Source: CAYZQH01 sp050300015
Lineage (GTDB): Bacteria; Pseudomonadota; Gammaproteobacteria; Pseudomonadales; Cellvibrionaceae
Direction: 5' to 3'
Assembly (NCBI GenBank): GCA_050300015.1
Contig: JBNKWZ010000012.1
Span: forward strand, 1 to 64,000
DNA length: 64,000 bases
Shown: piece by piece, positions 52,601 to 60,767 of the stretch
Layout: every line of letters begins with the position of its first letter
How positions within the stretch are numbered: the stretch's first letter is position 1
The notes under the pieces: generated by a model
The model's input: the letters and a program-made list of their open reading frames with translations, nothing else
Told to the model about the DNA's origin: nothing
The model's database searches: none
Program-made: the position numbers and the translations under genes

Positions 52601-54514
52601 TCAGCGCGTGGGTGGCTTTAAGCCCAATCGCTTGATTCTTGACGCTAGAGTCGTCGGTGGCAACCCTAAGATTTCTGCTGCGCCATCTTTCCCAAACAGC
52701 TTCCACTGACACATCTCTAGCGCCGTCAACATATTGTTCTTTACACGATCCTGCATTTCATCATCAGTATAGACTTCTAAGCGCGTATCTTCGGTTGCCG
52801 GTTTGGGGGGAGCAACAAAACCGCCCTCCAGTGGAATATCAAAGTTTAACCGCCCATTGACCGCAGTGATCACCGCTCGCTCTACCACGTTTTGCAACTC
52901 GCGAATGTTACCTGGCCAACTATACGACTGTAGCCGATGAATATCACTTTGACGCAATTTGAAGGCTGGCGCACCTTTAGCCGCATCGACTTGCTCTAAG
53001 AAGTGCAAGGTGAGCAGCGTAATATCTTGCTCTCGCTCTCGCAGCGGTGGCACCTCAATAGGGAATACATTCAAACGAAAAAATAGATCCTCCCTGAAGC
53101 GATTTTGTGAGACTTCCGTCTTTAGGTTTTTGTTGGTGGCTGCTACCACTCGCACATCCACATCTCGGGTTTTTTCCTCGCCCACACGCTCTAGCTGGCT
53201 TTCTTGTAACACTCTTAACAATTTGCTTTGCAAATCCAAAGGGATCTCGCCCACCTCATCCAAAAAGATGGTGCCGCCATTGGCCAATTCAAACCGTCCA
53301 ATACGATCGCGAATCGCCCCGCTAAAGGCCCCTTTGATGTGACCAAAAAATTCGCTTTCAAACAACTCATGAGGTATGGCAGCGCAGTTCACTCGAATGA
53401 GGGGTTTGTCTCTTCTTGAGCTCGCTTCATGAATGGCGCGAGCAATTAATTCTTTTCCTGTGCCACTCTCCCCGGTGATCAACACCGAGGCATTGGATTG
53501 CGCCACCATCTCCACCTGCTGCATGATATGGCCAATGGCGGCACTTTCCCCCACAATGCCGCGATATTTTTGTTCGATCAATATTTCCTGCTGTAAGTAA
53601 GCGTTTTCATCCTCTAGGCGGGCCTTCAAATCACTTAGCTCTTCCAAGGTATCCCTTAATTTCTGTTCTGTTGCCAAGCGTTCGCTGATGTCTCTGAACA
53701 CCACAATCGCACCAATAATGGTGCCGTCAGAAATAATGGGGGTGCTGGTAAACTCCACAGGGAACGGAGAACCATCGTGCTTCCAAAAAACTTCTCGCTG
53801 ACCTTCGTGCACAACGCCGTCTCGAATGGCGGCATAAATCGGACATTCTTCTACAGGATAATGACGACCATCATCATGGGTATGGTGGTGAACATAGTGA
53901 ATATTTTGCCCAAGCACTTCGTCGTCACTACGTCCCAATAAGCGTTTGGCCGCAGGGTTAATAAACGTACATAAGCCATTGGTATCCACACAATATAGCC
54001 CGTCACCCACAGAGGTGAGCATTAAAAAATTATCGCGCTCACCCTGTTGAAACAGGCTCTGCAAATGCTTCCACTCCAAAAGGCCATTGCGCACAATGCG
54101 GTCGGTTTCATCCTGCTCTTGTTGACGCCTTTCCATTTGCAGGTCTTTTATCGTAAGGATAATAAACTCTTCACGGTTGATCACCGTGCGTGCGGCAGTC
54201 AATGCCACCGGCACGTGCTCACCACTTTTTAGGCGACAACTGATTTGGTTAGTACTCGCCTTCCCTGTGGTCAACACCTCCTCTGAAAACACGATCAAGT
54301 GGCCAAGCTCCCGCCCGTGGATGGCCGAAATGGGCAACTGTAAAAGGTCCTTTCTTGGGTAACCCAAGAGCTTAGTGGCTGCTACATTGCAATCCACATA
54401 TTTGTTGTGGCGCGGGTCCAATAGCATAAGCGCCACAGGGCACTGCTCAAAGGCGGCATCCCGCATCCAGTAGGCCAGCTGCTTCCAGTTGTCGTTAGAG
54501 TCAAAATCAAACAT
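52601..54514 (-). CDS. nitA: Sigma-54-dependent activator with two PAS domains, regulator of the Nit1C cluster
   Basis: 637 residues from the ATG at 54514 (an in-frame start 15 codons earlier exists). Order: PAS1 (about 10-125), PAS2 (about 155-280) with a histidine- and cysteine-rich insertion H-H-H-T-H-D-D-G-R-H-Y-P-V-E-E-C, a coiled coil (about 281-312), the AAA+ domain (about 318-545) and a Fis-type helix-turn-helix (about 595-637). Walker A is G-E-S-G-T-G-K-E (348-355), Walker B T-I-F-L-D-E-V-G (415-422). The sigma-54 contact loop is G-A-F-S-G-A (395-400), with serine where threonine is usual. It is divergent from the seven-gene cluster, whose first gene has a -24/-12 promoter. The PAS domains imply sensing of a small ligand or redox state. 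Confidence 0.9.
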   Translation of the reverse strand: MFDFDSNDNWKQLAYWMRDAAFEQCPVALMLLDPRHNKYVDCNVAATKLLGYPRKDLLQLPISAIHGRELGHLIVFSEEVLTTGKASTNQISCRLKSGEHVPVALTAARTVINREEFIILTIKDLQMERRQQEQDETDRIVRNGLLEWKHLQSLFQQGERDNFLMLTSVGDGLYCVDTNGLCTFINPAAKRLLGRSDDEVLGQNIHYVHHHTHDDGRHYPVEECPIYAAIRDGVVHEGQREVFWKHDGSPFPVEFTSTPIISDGTIIGAIVVFRDISERLATEQKLRDTLEELSDLKARLEDENAYLQQEILIEQKYRGIVGESAAIGHIMQQVEMVAQSNASVLITGESGTGKELIARAIHEASSRRDKPLIRVNCAAIPHELFESEFFGHIKGAFSGAIRDRIGRFELANGGTIFLDEVGEIPLDLQSKLLRVLQESQLERVGEEKTRDVDVRVVAATNKNLKTEVSQNRFREDLFFRLNVFPIEVPPLREREQDITLLTLHFLEQVDAAKGAPAFKLRQSDIHRLQSYSWPGNIRELQNVVERAVITAVNGRLNFDIPLEGGFVAPPKPATEDTRLEVYTDDEMQDRVKNNMLTALEMCQWKLFGKDGAAEILGLPPTTLASRIKRLGLKPPTR

Positions 54515-54622
54515 ACATCGCTCGCAAAAAGAGTTACTCCGATAAAACAACCCCAGCATACGATTTTGCGTACCTTGCGTCCACTCAATTGCGTATCTCT
54601 ACGATTTTGAGTAGCAATTCAC

Positions 54623-54640
54623 GGCCTCCGATGCGAGGCC
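54623..54640. promoter_or_regulatory. Perfect inverted repeat between nitA and nitB, candidate activator site
   Basis: GGCCTC (54623-54628) and GAGGCC (54635-54640) flank CGATGC. The element is about 100 bases upstream of the -24/-12 promoter, the distance at which sigma-54 activators bind. AT-rich DNA lies between them (about 54670-54715), where IHF could bend DNA, though I see no good IHF consensus. Confidence 0.5.
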
Positions 54641-54736
54641 AAACAAGGAATGTTAGCTCCAAAAATCGCCACAACTCTATGTTTTTATTGTGATTTATAA
54701 ATTTTTTTAACCATTGAGTCAGCTTTAGTAGCTGTG

Positions 54737-54752
54737 TGGCACGGTTGTCGCA
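54737..54752 (+). promoter_or_regulatory. Sigma-54 (-24/-12) promoter of the Nit1C operon
   Basis: TGGCACGGTTGTCGCA matches TGGCACG-N4-TTGCA at 15 of 16 scored positions including the invariant GG and GC with the right spacing; the first T of TTGC is present and the second is C. The transcription start would fall about 54764, some 56 bases before the nitB ATG. Confidence 0.85.
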
Positions 54753-54819
54753 ATAGTGACATCGACAAGCAAACTGGCTTGCACTTAAACCTGTCATTCA
54801 GACATCGAGGAGTTGAATC

Positions 54820-55302
54820 ATGCCATCTGTGGACATTCCGCATTACCAAACTGGCGACTATTTAGTTGATTACGAAGAAAAAGTATTTGAAGACGTACAA
54901 GCCGAACCCGGCGCCAAAGCGCTCTTAACGTTTCATACCGTAGCCTTTGAGGGCTCCATCGGCCTTGTGAACTTGCTGCAAGCCAAACGCCTGTTGCGCA
55001 AAGGGTTTGAAACCAAAATATTACTCTATGGACCTGGTGTGCTGCTCGGCGTTCAACGTGGATTTCCCAAGCTTGGCAGCGAGGCGTTCCCAGGCCACCT
55101 GGCTTACAACGCACAACTAGAAGCCTTTATGAAAGAAGGCGGTGAAGTGTATGCCTGCCGTTTTGCGCTTCAGGCACTTTACGGTCAAACAGAAAAAGCC
55201 CTGATCGAAGGCATTCGGCCAATCAACCCACTGGATGTTATGGACCTGCAACTACTCATGGCGCGCGAAAATGCCTTTACGGTTCATACCTGGACCACTT
55301 AA
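54820..55302 (+). CDS. nitB: Nit1C DsrE-like protein (MSMEG_0572/sll0783 family)
   Basis: 160 residues, preceded by GAGGAG about 8 bases before the ATG. The central part reads L-L-Y-G-P-G-V-L-L-G and later E-V-Y-A-C-R-F-A-L-Q-A-L-Y-G, which fits a DsrE/DsrF-like sulfur-carrier fold; C112 lies in the position of a reactive cysteine in that fold. The family (known as MSMEG_0572 or sll0783) is induced by nitrogen starvation in cyanobacteria and always sits in this cluster. Its reaction is unknown. A strong hairpin separates it from the next gene, so it may be expressed above the rest. Confidence 0.9.
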   Translation: MPSVDIPHYQTGDYLVDYEEKVFEDVQAEPGAKALLTFHTVAFEGSIGLVNLLQAKRLLRKGFETKILLYGPGVLLGVQRGFPKLGSEAFPGHLAYNAQLEAFMKEGGEVYACRFALQALYGQTEKALIEGIRPINPLDVMDLQLLMARENAFTVHTWTT

Positions 55303-55308
55303 TAGCAA

Positions 55309-55337
55309 CCCTAAAACGCCTTACCGGCGTTTTAGGG
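55309..55337 (+). terminator. 12-bp perfect hairpin between nitB and nitC
   Basis: CCCTAAAACGCC (55309-55320), loop TTACC, and GGCGTTTTAGGG (55326-55337) pair without mismatch. The 3' arm ends in TTTTAGGG rather than a long T-tract, so termination would be partial. It would leave nitB as a separate abundant transcript or protect its 3' end. Confidence 0.7.
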
Positions 55338-55400
55338 GCATGCCCTCTAAACCGAACACTCATTCCTTACAACGAGCCCCACAACTAAGTGAACAACAAT

Positions 55401-56405
55401 ATGGAAAAAGTCATAGCCGCAGCGGTGCAATCTAGCCCAGTGCTCTATTCTCAAGAGGGCACCGTTGCCAGCGTCTGCAATTGGATTGAGCAACTCTCAA
55501 AAGAGGGTGTGCAACTCGCTGTTTTTGCAGAAACACTCATTCCCTATTATCCGTACTTTTCCTTTGTACAGGCGCCCTATGCTATGGGCAAAGAGCATTT
55601 GCGCCTTATGGAAGAGTCCGTGGTCGTCCCTTCAGAGGCGACAAAGGCCATCGCAGCAGCGGCCAAAGCTGCCAATATGGTCGTATCCGTCGGTGTAAAT
55701 GAGCGCGACGGCGGCACCTTGTACAACGCCCAACTGCTGTTTGATGCAGACGGCACCTTGGTCCAACACCGACGCAAAATCACACCCACTTACCACGAAC
55801 GCATGGTTTGGGGACAAGGCGATGGCTCCGGTTTACATGCCGTAGACACACAGGTGGGCCGCGTTGGGTCGTTAGCCTGTTGGGAGCATTACAACCCCCT
55901 CGCACGTTACGCCTTAATGGCCGACCACGAACAAATTCATGTGGGTATGTTTCCAGGCTCACTGGTCGGCGAAATTTTTGCCGAGCAGATTGAAGCCACG
56001 ATTCGACACCACGCCCTAGAGAGCGGTTGCTTCGTCGTTAATGCCACCAGTTGGCTCAGCCCCGCGCAACAACAGCAAATTGTGGATGATACTGGCGGCC
56101 CACTAAAAGCCATTAGCGGTGGCTGCTTTACCGCCATTGTCTCACCGGAAGGCAAACTGTTAGGCACGCCCTTGGGCAGCGATTCTGGCGAAGGTGCATG
56201 CATCGCCGAGCTAGATTTTAGCCTTATCGCTAAGCGAAAACGCATGATGGACAGCGTTGGTCATTACAGCCGCCCAGAGTTATTAAGTTTACTCATTGAT
56301 CAATCACCCAAACCCCATATGCACCCCACAGCCACAGCAACTGTGCACGCGGGAGGCCAACCTGTATTAGAAGCAAGTGAGGAGGCGCAACATGCCAATG
56401 AATGA
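55401..56405 (+). CDS. nitC: Nitrilase of the Nit1C cluster (Nit6803 type)
   Basis: 334 residues from the ATG at 55401 (a GTG four codons upstream is possible). The catalytic triad is complete: E44 in F-A-E-T-L-I-P, K127 in R-R-K-I-T-P-T-Y-H-E and C161 in G-S-L-A-C-W-E-H. The Synechocystis homologue Nit6803 hydrolyses a broad range of nitriles to acids and ammonia, and a Nit1C nitrilase is needed for growth on cyanide in other bacteria. Its natural substrate in this cluster is not known. The 3' end overlaps the radical SAM gene by 14 bases. Confidence 0.93.
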   Translation: MEKVIAAAVQSSPVLYSQEGTVASVCNWIEQLSKEGVQLAVFAETLIPYYPYFSFVQAPYAMGKEHLRLMEESVVVPSEATKAIAAAAKAANMVVSVGVNERDGGTLYNAQLLFDADGTLVQHRRKITPTYHERMVWGQGDGSGLHAVDTQVGRVGSLACWEHYNPLARYALMADHEQIHVGMFPGSLVGEIFAEQIEATIRHHALESGCFVVNATSWLSPAQQQQIVDDTGGPLKAISGGCFTAIVSPEGKLLGTPLGSDSGEGACIAELDFSLIAKRKRMMDSVGHYSRPELLSLLIDQSPKPHMHPTATATVHAGGQPVLEASEEAQHANE

Positions 56406-57519
56406 ACAACAACTCACCCGGCTTCAGACCTTGGGTTTGCGATGGGAGCATTCACAAGTGGGACTCAACCGCCAAGGCGGCGCTGGCCCAACAGATCACA
56501 AAGCGTTAAATTTTGAATCACAAACGTCTATGATTCCCATTTTTAACGAGCAAATTAAAACCAGCCCATTTCACGCACGCATGGACCCTTCGTCCGAGCA
56601 AGTTTTGATATTTGAGGACGACAAGCTTATTGACCGTACCTCCATGCCGAACCAACCCAAGTTTTACGCTCTACACACAAAAGACGGAATTCCCTACTCA
56701 CAGATAGCCACGCTACACAGCAAAGATGTATTGGCCACCACAGTGCTGCAAACCTGTGTCCGCTACAGAAATCGCGACACATCGTGTCAATTTTGCGCCA
56801 TTGAAGAATCCCTTAAAAACGGCAAAACCATCGCTCACAAATCACCTGAGCAATTGGCAGAGGTGGCCAAAGCAGCCGTAGCGCTCGACGGCGTGAAACA
56901 GATGATTATGACCACAGGGACACCCAAAACACGTGATCGAGGTGCCGCGGTTTTGGCGCAAAGCGCAATGGGCGTCAAACGAGAAGTCGATCTACCCATT
57001 CAAGCTCAGTGCGAGCCTCCAGAAGGTGATCATTGGTTTGATGTGCTAAAAGATTCTGGCGTGGACGCTTTGGGCATGCACTTGGAAGCGGTCACTGACC
57101 GTGTGCGCCAAGCCATTATGCCTGGCAAAGCCACTGTACCGCTAACGCGATATTTTAGTGCATTTGAAGCAGCCGTTAGAGTCTTTGGTGAAGGCAATGT
57201 CAGCACTTATATCTTGGCGGGGCTCGGAGACACTGAAGCGGAAATACTGCAAATGGGTAAGCGATTAATCGACATGGGCGTTTATCCCTTTGTAGTGCCG
57301 TTCGTGCCCGTGAGCGGAACGCCATTGGCCAATCACCCGATGCCCAATGGTGACATGCTCAACCGAGTTTATGAGCAACTGGCGCCCCTATTGGTGCAAC
57401 GAGGTATTACCTCTGAAAGCCTCAATGCGGGATGCGCAAAGTGCGGTGCTTGCTCCTCCTTAAAGGCCTATGAAGCAAAACACAAAGCCATGCCCGTAGT
57501 GGAGGCAAGCCATGCCTAA
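56392..57519 (+). CDS. nitD: Radical SAM protein of the Nit1C cluster (MSMEG_0568 family)
   Basis: 375 residues from the ATG at 56392, which has GAGGAGG 7 bases upstream. The iron-sulfur motif is C122-X9-C132-X2-C135 rather than the usual CX3CX2C. A TIM-barrel-like region follows, with M-I-M-T-T-G-T-P and Y-I-L-A-G-L-G-D-T. The C-terminal segment holds three more cysteines in G-C-A-K-C-G-A-C, spaced CXXCXXC, which may bind a second cluster or metal. The substrate is unknown. The gene overlaps nitC by 14 bases and nitE by 8 bases, so all three are tightly coupled. Confidence 0.92.
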   Translation: MPMNEQQLTRLQTLGLRWEHSQVGLNRQGGAGPTDHKALNFESQTSMIPIFNEQIKTSPFHARMDPSSEQVLIFEDDKLIDRTSMPNQPKFYALHTKDGIPYSQIATLHSKDVLATTVLQTCVRYRNRDTSCQFCAIEESLKNGKTIAHKSPEQLAEVAKAAVALDGVKQMIMTTGTPKTRDRGAAVLAQSAMGVKREVDLPIQAQCEPPEGDHWFDVLKDSGVDALGMHLEAVTDRVRQAIMPGKATVPLTRYFSAFEAAVRVFGEGNVSTYILAGLGDTEAEILQMGKRLIDMGVYPFVVPFVPVSGTPLANHPMPNGDMLNRVYEQLAPLLVQRGITSESLNAGCAKCGACSSLKAYEAKHKAMPVVEASHA

Positions 57520-58057
57520 GCATACCTTTGCATTAGTGAACGACACCTTTAATGCCTACCGCTCACAACACATTCGCGTAAAAGTGGCGGCCACTTCTTG
57601 GGAAAAACAAGGCTATTTTCAGTTGCGGAAAAAAACGTTCGCACTGGAGCAAAAAATTCTGCCCGAAGACGAAACCGATGCACAAGATTTTAGAGCGATT
57701 GCCATTGTTGCACTCGCTTCAAGCTGGAGTATTGGTGAAGAGGTCGTGGGAGCGGTGCGAATCTATGAGGATGTCGACGACCATGGCACAGCCGTTTGGT
57801 ATGGCGGCAGGCTATGCGTTGCAAGAGCTTACAGAGGACTACACAGTATTGGCAAAGCGCTGATAAACGAAGCTGTATCAAGAGCTAAAGATCTAGGTTG
57901 TGAACGATTTTTAGCAAATGTGCAACCACAAAACGAACACTATTTCAAAAGTGTTCACTGGCAAACACTGGGAGATGTGATTGTAGCAGGAAAACCCCAC
58001 GTGCATATGATGGCGAATCTCGAGCGCTACCCCTTTATGCCGAGGGATCCAGCATGA
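57512..58057 (+). CDS. nitE: GNAT acetyltransferase of the Nit1C cluster (MSMEG_0567/sll0786 family)
   Basis: 181 residues. The acetyl-CoA pyrophosphate-binding motif A is V-A-R-A-Y-R-G-L-H-S-I-G-K-A-L, within the GNAT fold (about 65-165). N-terminal residues 1-60 (R-V-K-V-A and Q-L-R-K-K-T-F) are conserved in the family and may form an autoinducer-synthase-like lid. The start codon lies 8 bases inside nitD and the stop overlaps the ATG of nitF, indicating coupled synthesis. Its acceptor is unknown. Confidence 0.92.
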   Translation: MPKHTFALVNDTFNAYRSQHIRVKVAATSWEKQGYFQLRKKTFALEQKILPEDETDAQDFRAIAIVALASSWSIGEEVVGAVRIYEDVDDHGTAVWYGGRLCVARAYRGLHSIGKALINEAVSRAKDLGCERFLANVQPQNEHYFKSVHWQTLGDVIVAGKPHVHMMANLERYPFMPRDPA

Positions 58058-59115
58058 ATGCCAACACCCCAATTGCTCGATGCGAAAGCCACGGCCATCA
58101 CCAATTCAGCGAATTGGAATCGTTGTGTGAACAACTGCGTAACTTACCAGAACTTGAGGCTAAACAGGCCATCCGTGTCGCCGCAAAAGTTCACAGCCAA
58201 TGGAATACAGAGACAAGCGCGCCACTGAGTTTAGAGGAACTCTATGCGCAGCCGGGAGACGACTGTGCCGCGTTTCGCAGCGGTGACGGTTACCAACTTT
58301 TGGCAATGGAGGCCATGTCACCGGCTTTTGTGGCCAATGACGCGCGTGCCGCAGGCTGGTCTTCCGTCATGGTTAATGTCAGCGATATTGCAGCCATGGG
58401 CGGGCGCGCCACAGCCATCGTCAATGCGTTTTGGGATAACAATACCGAACACGCCGAAGAGCTGCTTTATCACATTCGTCGTGCCTGCGATGTTTTTGGG
58501 GTTCGATTCAGTGGCGGCCACAGCAGTATTGCGCCCCAATTTACGCCTGGGCTTGCAGTAGGCATTTTGGGCCAAGCACGAGGCCATTTATTATCATCCC
58601 ATCACGTAAAACCCGGCCAGCGCTTGTTTTTACTGACCGACCTTGAAGGCAGTTGGCACGGCAACCTACCCTATTGGGGCTGCGTGCTAGGCAAATCGCC
58701 GGAGCAAATACGCTCGCAGTGGCATGTCCCGGCAATGCTGGCAGAACGCGGGCTTGTGGCTGCCGCCAAAGACGTCAGCAATGGCGGCATTTTGGGCACA
58801 CTTTTGATGCTCCTTGAACTCACTGGATGTGGCGCAACCGTTGACCTCAATGCGATACCCAAACCCGACGCCGACCTATTGCGATGGATGCGAGCCTTTC
58901 AAAGCTTTGGTTTTTTGCTCACCGTAGAACCCAATCACATCAGCGCCCTGTTAAAAACGTTCGAGCACAGCCACTTAAGCTGCGCGCCAATCGGCAGCAT
59001 TAACGACAGCGGAAAAATAATGCTGGACCAATCCGGTGCCACCTCGGAGTTTTGGGATTTAACACACCACAACCTCACAGCAATGGAAGATATCTATGCC
59101 TGCCGTACATTTTGA
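58054..59115 (+). CDS. nitF: AIR-synthase (PurM)-like protein of the Nit1C cluster (sll0787 family)
   Basis: 353 residues. PurM-fold ATP-dependent enzymes use phosphate to activate an amide or similar oxygen. The N-terminal glycine-rich segment and D-D-C-A-A-F near residue 70 fit the family, as do V-N-V-S-D-I-A-A-M-G-G-R-A-T (about 108-121) and K-D-V-S-N-G-G-I-L-G-T-L (about 246-257). It is separate from purine synthesis genes and its substrate is unknown. ATG overlaps the end of nitE by 4 bases; its own stop overlaps nitG by 20 bases. Confidence 0.92.
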   Translation: MNANTPIARCESHGHHQFSELESLCEQLRNLPELEAKQAIRVAAKVHSQWNTETSAPLSLEELYAQPGDDCAAFRSGDGYQLLAMEAMSPAFVANDARAAGWSSVMVNVSDIAAMGGRATAIVNAFWDNNTEHAEELLYHIRRACDVFGVRFSGGHSSIAPQFTPGLAVGILGQARGHLLSSHHVKPGQRLFLLTDLEGSWHGNLPYWGCVLGKSPEQIRSQWHVPAMLAERGLVAAAKDVSNGGILGTLLMLLELTGCGATVDLNAIPKPDADLLRWMRAFQSFGFLLTVEPNHISALLKTFEHSHLSCAPIGSINDSGKIMLDQSGATSEFWDLTHHNLTAMEDIYACRTF

Positions 59116-59386
59116 AGTGCAATGGCCTGATGGCGAAAAACAACTCTATTACAGCCCGTCCACGGTGGTGTACGAGCATTTAAAAGAGAACCAAAAATTG
59201 CCCTTAGATGCATTTGCAAAGCAAGCGCAAATTGCCCTGACGGTTGCGTCAGAGCGCGTAAAACAAAAGTTTGGTTACTATTGCTCCGCCGCATCCGCGG
59301 AACAAGACAAAATATCAGCGAAGGTCGCAGCACTTAAACGCATGGACGTAAATGGCGACGTCACAGTTATTGGATTCACCCAATAG
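59096..59386 (+). CDS. nitG: Small conserved protein of the Nit1C cluster (MSMEG_0570 family)
   Basis: 96 residues, starting with M-P-A-V-H-F-E-V-Q-W-P-D-G-E and including S-T-V-V-Y-E-H-L and G-Y-Y-C-S-A-A-S-A-E-Q. GGAAG precedes the ATG by 6 bases. I recognise it only as the small conserved member of this cluster. It looks soluble, helical in its second half, with one cysteine near residue 63. A role as chaperone, carrier or assembly factor is conceivable but not shown. It overlaps nitF by 20 bases. Confidence 0.9.
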   Translation: MPAVHFEVQWPDGEKQLYYSPSTVVYEHLKENQKLPLDAFAKQAQIALTVASERVKQKFGYYCSAASAEQDKISAKVAALKRMDVNGDVTVIGFTQ

Positions 59387-59438
59387 CACTGCCATTCTAA
59401 TTTTTACACTTAATCGATATTTACTATAGGATTTTATC

Positions 59439-60767
59439 ATGCACGCACTATCCATAACTCCCGCCATTGAGGGCTTCAAAAATCACTACCCCGTCATTAT
59501 TATTGGCGCTGGCCAAGCGGGTTTATCCATGAGCTGGTGCTTACGAGAATCAGGCATCGAACACCTGCTGCTAGAAGCCGGAGATACCATTTGCCAAAAC
59601 TGGGATAAACAACGCTGGGATAACTTTTGCTTGGTCACACCTAATTGGCAATGCCAATTACCGGGCTTTCCGTATCAAGGAGATGACCCCGACGGCTTTA
59701 TGGTAAAAGAGCAAATATTGGAATATTTGCAAGCCTATTACGATTCATTTAAGCCACCGGTATTGTTCAATTGCCCCGTACAATCGCTTACAAAAACAGG
59801 AGAGCTTTTTACCCTGCAAACCGATAAAGGCCACTTTATAACAGAGCAAGTGGTATTTGCCTGCGGCAGCTATCACGAGGCCAAAATACCGGATCTTGCC
59901 CATGCTATGCCTCATAACATCAAACACGTTCATTCACGTGACTACAAAAACGCTGGTGCATTGCCACCAGGTGACGTTTTAGTTGTGGGTACGGGCCAAA
60001 GTGGCTGTCAAATTGCTGAAGACCTACACCTGGAGGGCAGGCAAGTCCATTTGTGTGTAGGCAATGCTCCCAGAGTCAACCGACGCTATCGCGGCAAAGA
60101 TGTGGTTAATTGGCTCGACGAAATGGGGTATTACGAAACCACCATCGCGGATCACCCAGAAGGTGAACACGCCCACCACGCAACCAACCATTACGTCACA
60201 GGCCGCGATGGCGGCCGTGACCTCAACCTGCGCATTTTTGCCGAACAAGGCATGAAGCTCTATGGCAAATTAAGTGACGCAAATGAATCACAATTATTTT
60301 TCGATGACGACTTGAAAAAGAATTTAGACTATGCAGACGAAGTGGCCAAGCGAATTACACAATCTATTGAAGACTACATTCAGAAAAATCACATTGAGGC
60401 TCCAGAAGACGACAATATTCACTCTGACTATTGCCCAAGCTCACCAACGTCATTAGACCTCACTCAAACCAACATCACCTCAGTCGTTTGGGCCACCGGA
60501 TTTAACATGAAATTCGATTGGGTCAAACTACCCGTGTTTGACGAAAATGGCTACCCTAAAACACAACGCGGCGAAACCGACATCCCTGGCGCATACTTTT
60601 TAGGTTTGAATTGGATGCACACCTGGGGGTCTGGCCGGTTTTATCACGTAGGGCGTGATGCTGAATATCTGAGAGATAAAATTTGTTTGGAACGGAAAGC
60701 TGCCACTCGCAAAAAAAGCAGCGCATCAGCGTTCAAAGAAACCGCCGATCAAACCCAAACAGCTTAG
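59439..60767 (+). CDS. nitH: Flavin-dependent oxidoreductase of the Nit1C cluster (MSMEG_0569 family)
   Basis: 442 residues, ATG preceded by AGGA. It has an FAD-binding motif I-I-I-G-A-G-Q-A-G-L (about 19-28) and an NAD(P)-binding motif V-V-G-T-G-Q-S-G-C (about 184-192), the arrangement of flavin-containing monooxygenases. The C-terminal half has W-A-T-G-F-N-M-K-F and G-L-N-W-M-H-T-W-G-S-G. In the cluster it could oxygenate a nitrogen- or sulfur-containing intermediate. It starts 52 bases after nitG and ends the operon; a hairpin lies about 160 bases beyond the stop. Confidence 0.92.
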   Translation: MHALSITPAIEGFKNHYPVIIIGAGQAGLSMSWCLRESGIEHLLLEAGDTICQNWDKQRWDNFCLVTPNWQCQLPGFPYQGDDPDGFMVKEQILEYLQAYYDSFKPPVLFNCPVQSLTKTGELFTLQTDKGHFITEQVVFACGSYHEAKIPDLAHAMPHNIKHVHSRDYKNAGALPPGDVLVVGTGQSGCQIAEDLHLEGRQVHLCVGNAPRVNRRYRGKDVVNWLDEMGYYETTIADHPEGEHAHHATNHYVTGRDGGRDLNLRIFAEQGMKLYGKLSDANESQLFFDDDLKKNLDYADEVAKRITQSIEDYIQKNHIEAPEDDNIHSDYCPSSPTSLDLTQTNITSVVWATGFNMKFDWVKLPVFDENGYPKTQRGETDIPGAYFLGLNWMHTWGSGRFYHVGRDAEYLRDKICLERKAATRKKSSASAFKETADQTQTA

